From Boswellia sacra (taxonomy: Eukaryota; Streptophyta; Magnoliopsida; Sapindales; Burseraceae), in the NCBI GenBank assembly GCA_013180625.2, contig SNVD02010473.1, forward strand, positions 2,480,001 through 2,544,000: a stretch of 64,000 nt of DNA, read 5' to 3'. Below the pieces are notes generated by a model. The model did not search any database. It saw nothing but the letters and a program-made list of their open reading frames with translations, and was not told the DNA's origin. Shown piece after piece: positions 62,544-64,000 of the stretch (within the stretch, counting starts at the first letter, position 1; every line of letters begins with the position of its first letter). Made by a program: the position numbers and the translations under genes.

Positions 62544-63668
62544 TTGAAAATACTTAAAAAATTTTCCTTCAATCTTATTACAGTACTAAATATTAAAATG
62601 GTATCATGCTTGCAGGCCCAATTCAAGGACATTGATTTTTTTCCTGCAAAGATAACCTGTAGGTCAAAGATCAATGAGGTTTTGCACAACATTCAGAAAA
62701 CTCTTTTGGAGACTCAGATGAAGTTGTTTAAAGATTCATGCTTCGACCATTTTGAGGAAATGCAACAAATACAATTTTCATCGTGCATTTGCCACAACAT
62801 GCTTTTACGGGAAGTGGATAGTGACGATGAGGGTATGACCTTTCTTGTCAATGGAAAGAAGGTTACATTTTCATGGAGAAATTTTACATCGATTACGGGG
62901 TTACGGTTTGAAAATTTTCCCCGTTATGATCCACGAAAGAGAGTCCCCAAAGAGCAGAGCTTGTGTCATGGTCTACTTGATGGAAGAGTTAGGTTCAACC
63001 ATGGAGAATTACAAGCAGCATTCAAACAAAGCTCAGATAACAATGACATGCTAAGAGTAAAATTGGCAATGTTGTATTTCTTAGAGTGTGCATTGTTGGG
63101 TAAAGAACCAACAACTAAAATTAAGATAGACCATATTCATTTGCTTGATGATATCGATGCGTTCAATGCATATCCCTGGGGCCGAAAATGCTTTGACATG
63201 ACGTTAAACAGCATGAGGAAGAACATTCAGGATCGACATTGCAAGTGGAATCTTAAGAAATTGCAAAAGAGTACACACAGAGAGCATTATAACTTGCATG
63301 GTTTCCCGTATGCATTTCAGGTAAATAGGTGGTATCGTATTTCCTTTTATTGTCCGTTGTTTAATATCTTAGAGCCTAATAATATCTTCTTTCTGTGTAA
63401 TAGATGTGGGTCTATAAGACATTTGACCAATGTAATCCTAGACTCGCAATTAGGTTGAAAAAAGAGGGTGCTTTCATTCTTAGATGGATTACAAGAAGTT
63501 ACTACACCAACAAGGAAGTGCAAGACATCATTTTCCGTCAAACTCAGGTATGGACTAACGGAATAAGTATGTTTGTATTTTTAGTAAGATGTATATTACA
63601 TTTGATAACCTTTTCGTTTACGTATATTCCGTAGGTTGAATCTAAAAGTCATTCTCCCGCACAACCAG
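62544..63668 (+). mobile_element. DUF1985-type transposon gene, 5' part
   Basis: Exons about 62544-63320, 63404-63547 and 63635-63668 with GT-AG introns, then further coding-like sequence to 63934 that I could not join in frame. The protein reads FTSITGLRFENFPRY, a block LAMLYFLECALLGKE, then DHIHLLDDIDAFNAYPWGR, then GFPYAFQ and PRLAIRLKKE. This is the DUF1985 pattern of plant Mutator-like transposons that carry a Ulp1-type cysteine protease further downstream. The start is uncertain. Any protease part would lie beyond the window, and whether the element is active cannot be judged. Confidence 0.65.
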
Positions 63669-63700
63669 GTGAGTCCCCCACCCCATACACTTTAACATTT

Positions 63701-63934
63701 TTGCATTGCAGAAAACTAAAGATTACAAAAACGAGGTTTACACTTAAACACGATTTAGATGAGGGGCCAAAAGATGAGCATACGGCAGAAGATAGAGCCA
63801 TGTCGCCCCATGAAGAAATTGACAAAACACCTACCGCTTCACCTTCTGTAGCGGATACCGATCATCATGGGCCGAACATGTATTCAAGTATTGAAGAACG
63901 ATTGGATCGCATGATAATATTTTCCATTCCCTAA
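63701..63934 (+). CDS. continuation of DUF1985 element, unplaced exon
   Basis: The open frame has acidic, proline- and histidine-containing low complexity (EGPKDEHTAEDRAMSPHEE) followed by SIEERLDRM, which looks like the linker region of such transposon proteins. It does not splice in frame to the 63635-63668 exon with the obvious acceptor near 63710, so either another splice site is used or the gene is broken here. Confidence 0.35.
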   Translation: MHCRKLKITKTRFTLKHDLDEGPKDEHTAEDRAMSPHEEIDKTPTASPSVADTDHHGPNMYSSIEERLDRMIIFSIP

Positions 63935-64000
63935 TTTGCTTTTTAACGTTATTGTTTGACTATTGCACATAACATTCAAATTTCTCTCTCTTCTTGATTG

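Noticed and set aside
1..64000. CRISPR array or bacterial operon
   Set aside because: The window is spliced plant nuclear DNA; the tandem repeats present lack the regular short repeat-spacer structure.

Overview
This is a 64 kb stretch of AT-rich nuclear DNA from a flowering plant, almost certainly a eudicot. The evidence is spliced genes with GT-AG introns, plant-only gene architectures (an SNM1-DNA ligase fusion, a PADRE/DUF4228 protein, a SINA-like RING ligase family) and plant-type hAT, Mutator and DUF1985 elements. I cannot name the species from sequence alone. The coding sequence resembles a woody rosid, but that is only an impression.

Layout. 1-3.2 kb: intergenic DNA with two small foldback transposons. 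3.4-11.3 kb (+): an ankyrin-repeat, integrin-linked-kinase-type gene whose catalytic motifs are degenerate (a pseudokinase), 11 exons. 13.9-14.4 kb (+): a single-exon PADRE/DUF4228 protein with a myristoylation-type N-terminus. 16.4-27.5 kb (+): an intact 19-exon DNA ligase 6 gene (predicted 1,414 aa; beta-CASP nuclease domain, PIP box, ATP-dependent ligase). 28.7-30.3 kb (-): a decayed calmodulin-binding-protein gene. 32.6-46.8 kb: a second, broken copy of the 3' half of LIG6 plus its downstream flank. This copy is split by about 7.4 kb of foreign DNA that carries remorin-like and TPX2-like exon fragments, a coiled-coil reading frame, an intact SINA-like RING gene and a second copy of the calmodulin-binding pseudogene. 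47.5-50.0 kb (+): histone chaperone ASF1, 3 exons. 51.2-53.7 kb (-): a six-exon C2H2 zinc-finger protein. 55.7-59.1 kb (+): a thiamine-diphosphate enzyme, oxalyl-CoA decarboxylase / 2-hydroxyacyl-CoA lyase, 2 exons. 59.1-64 kb: transposon-rich DNA with a 0.34 kb direct repeat, a striking cluster of GC-rich palindromes and a DUF1985 transposon-type gene that runs towards the window end.

How it fits together. Most genes are independent housekeeping loci, as is usual in plants. LIG6 and ASF1 both have E2F-type sites shortly upstream of their start codons, which fits S-phase or DNA-damage expression. The most unusual part is the 28-47 kb block, a recent segmental duplication with complex rearranged joints (templated palindrome, microhomology deletion, inserted gene fragments). 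Exon coordinates were worked out by hand from reading frame, splice signals and remembered family sequence; the predicted lengths of ILK-like (403 aa), LIG6 (1,414 aa), ASF1 (192 aa), the zinc-finger protein (242 aa), OXC/HACL (574 aa) and the SINA-like protein (278 aa) all close in frame.
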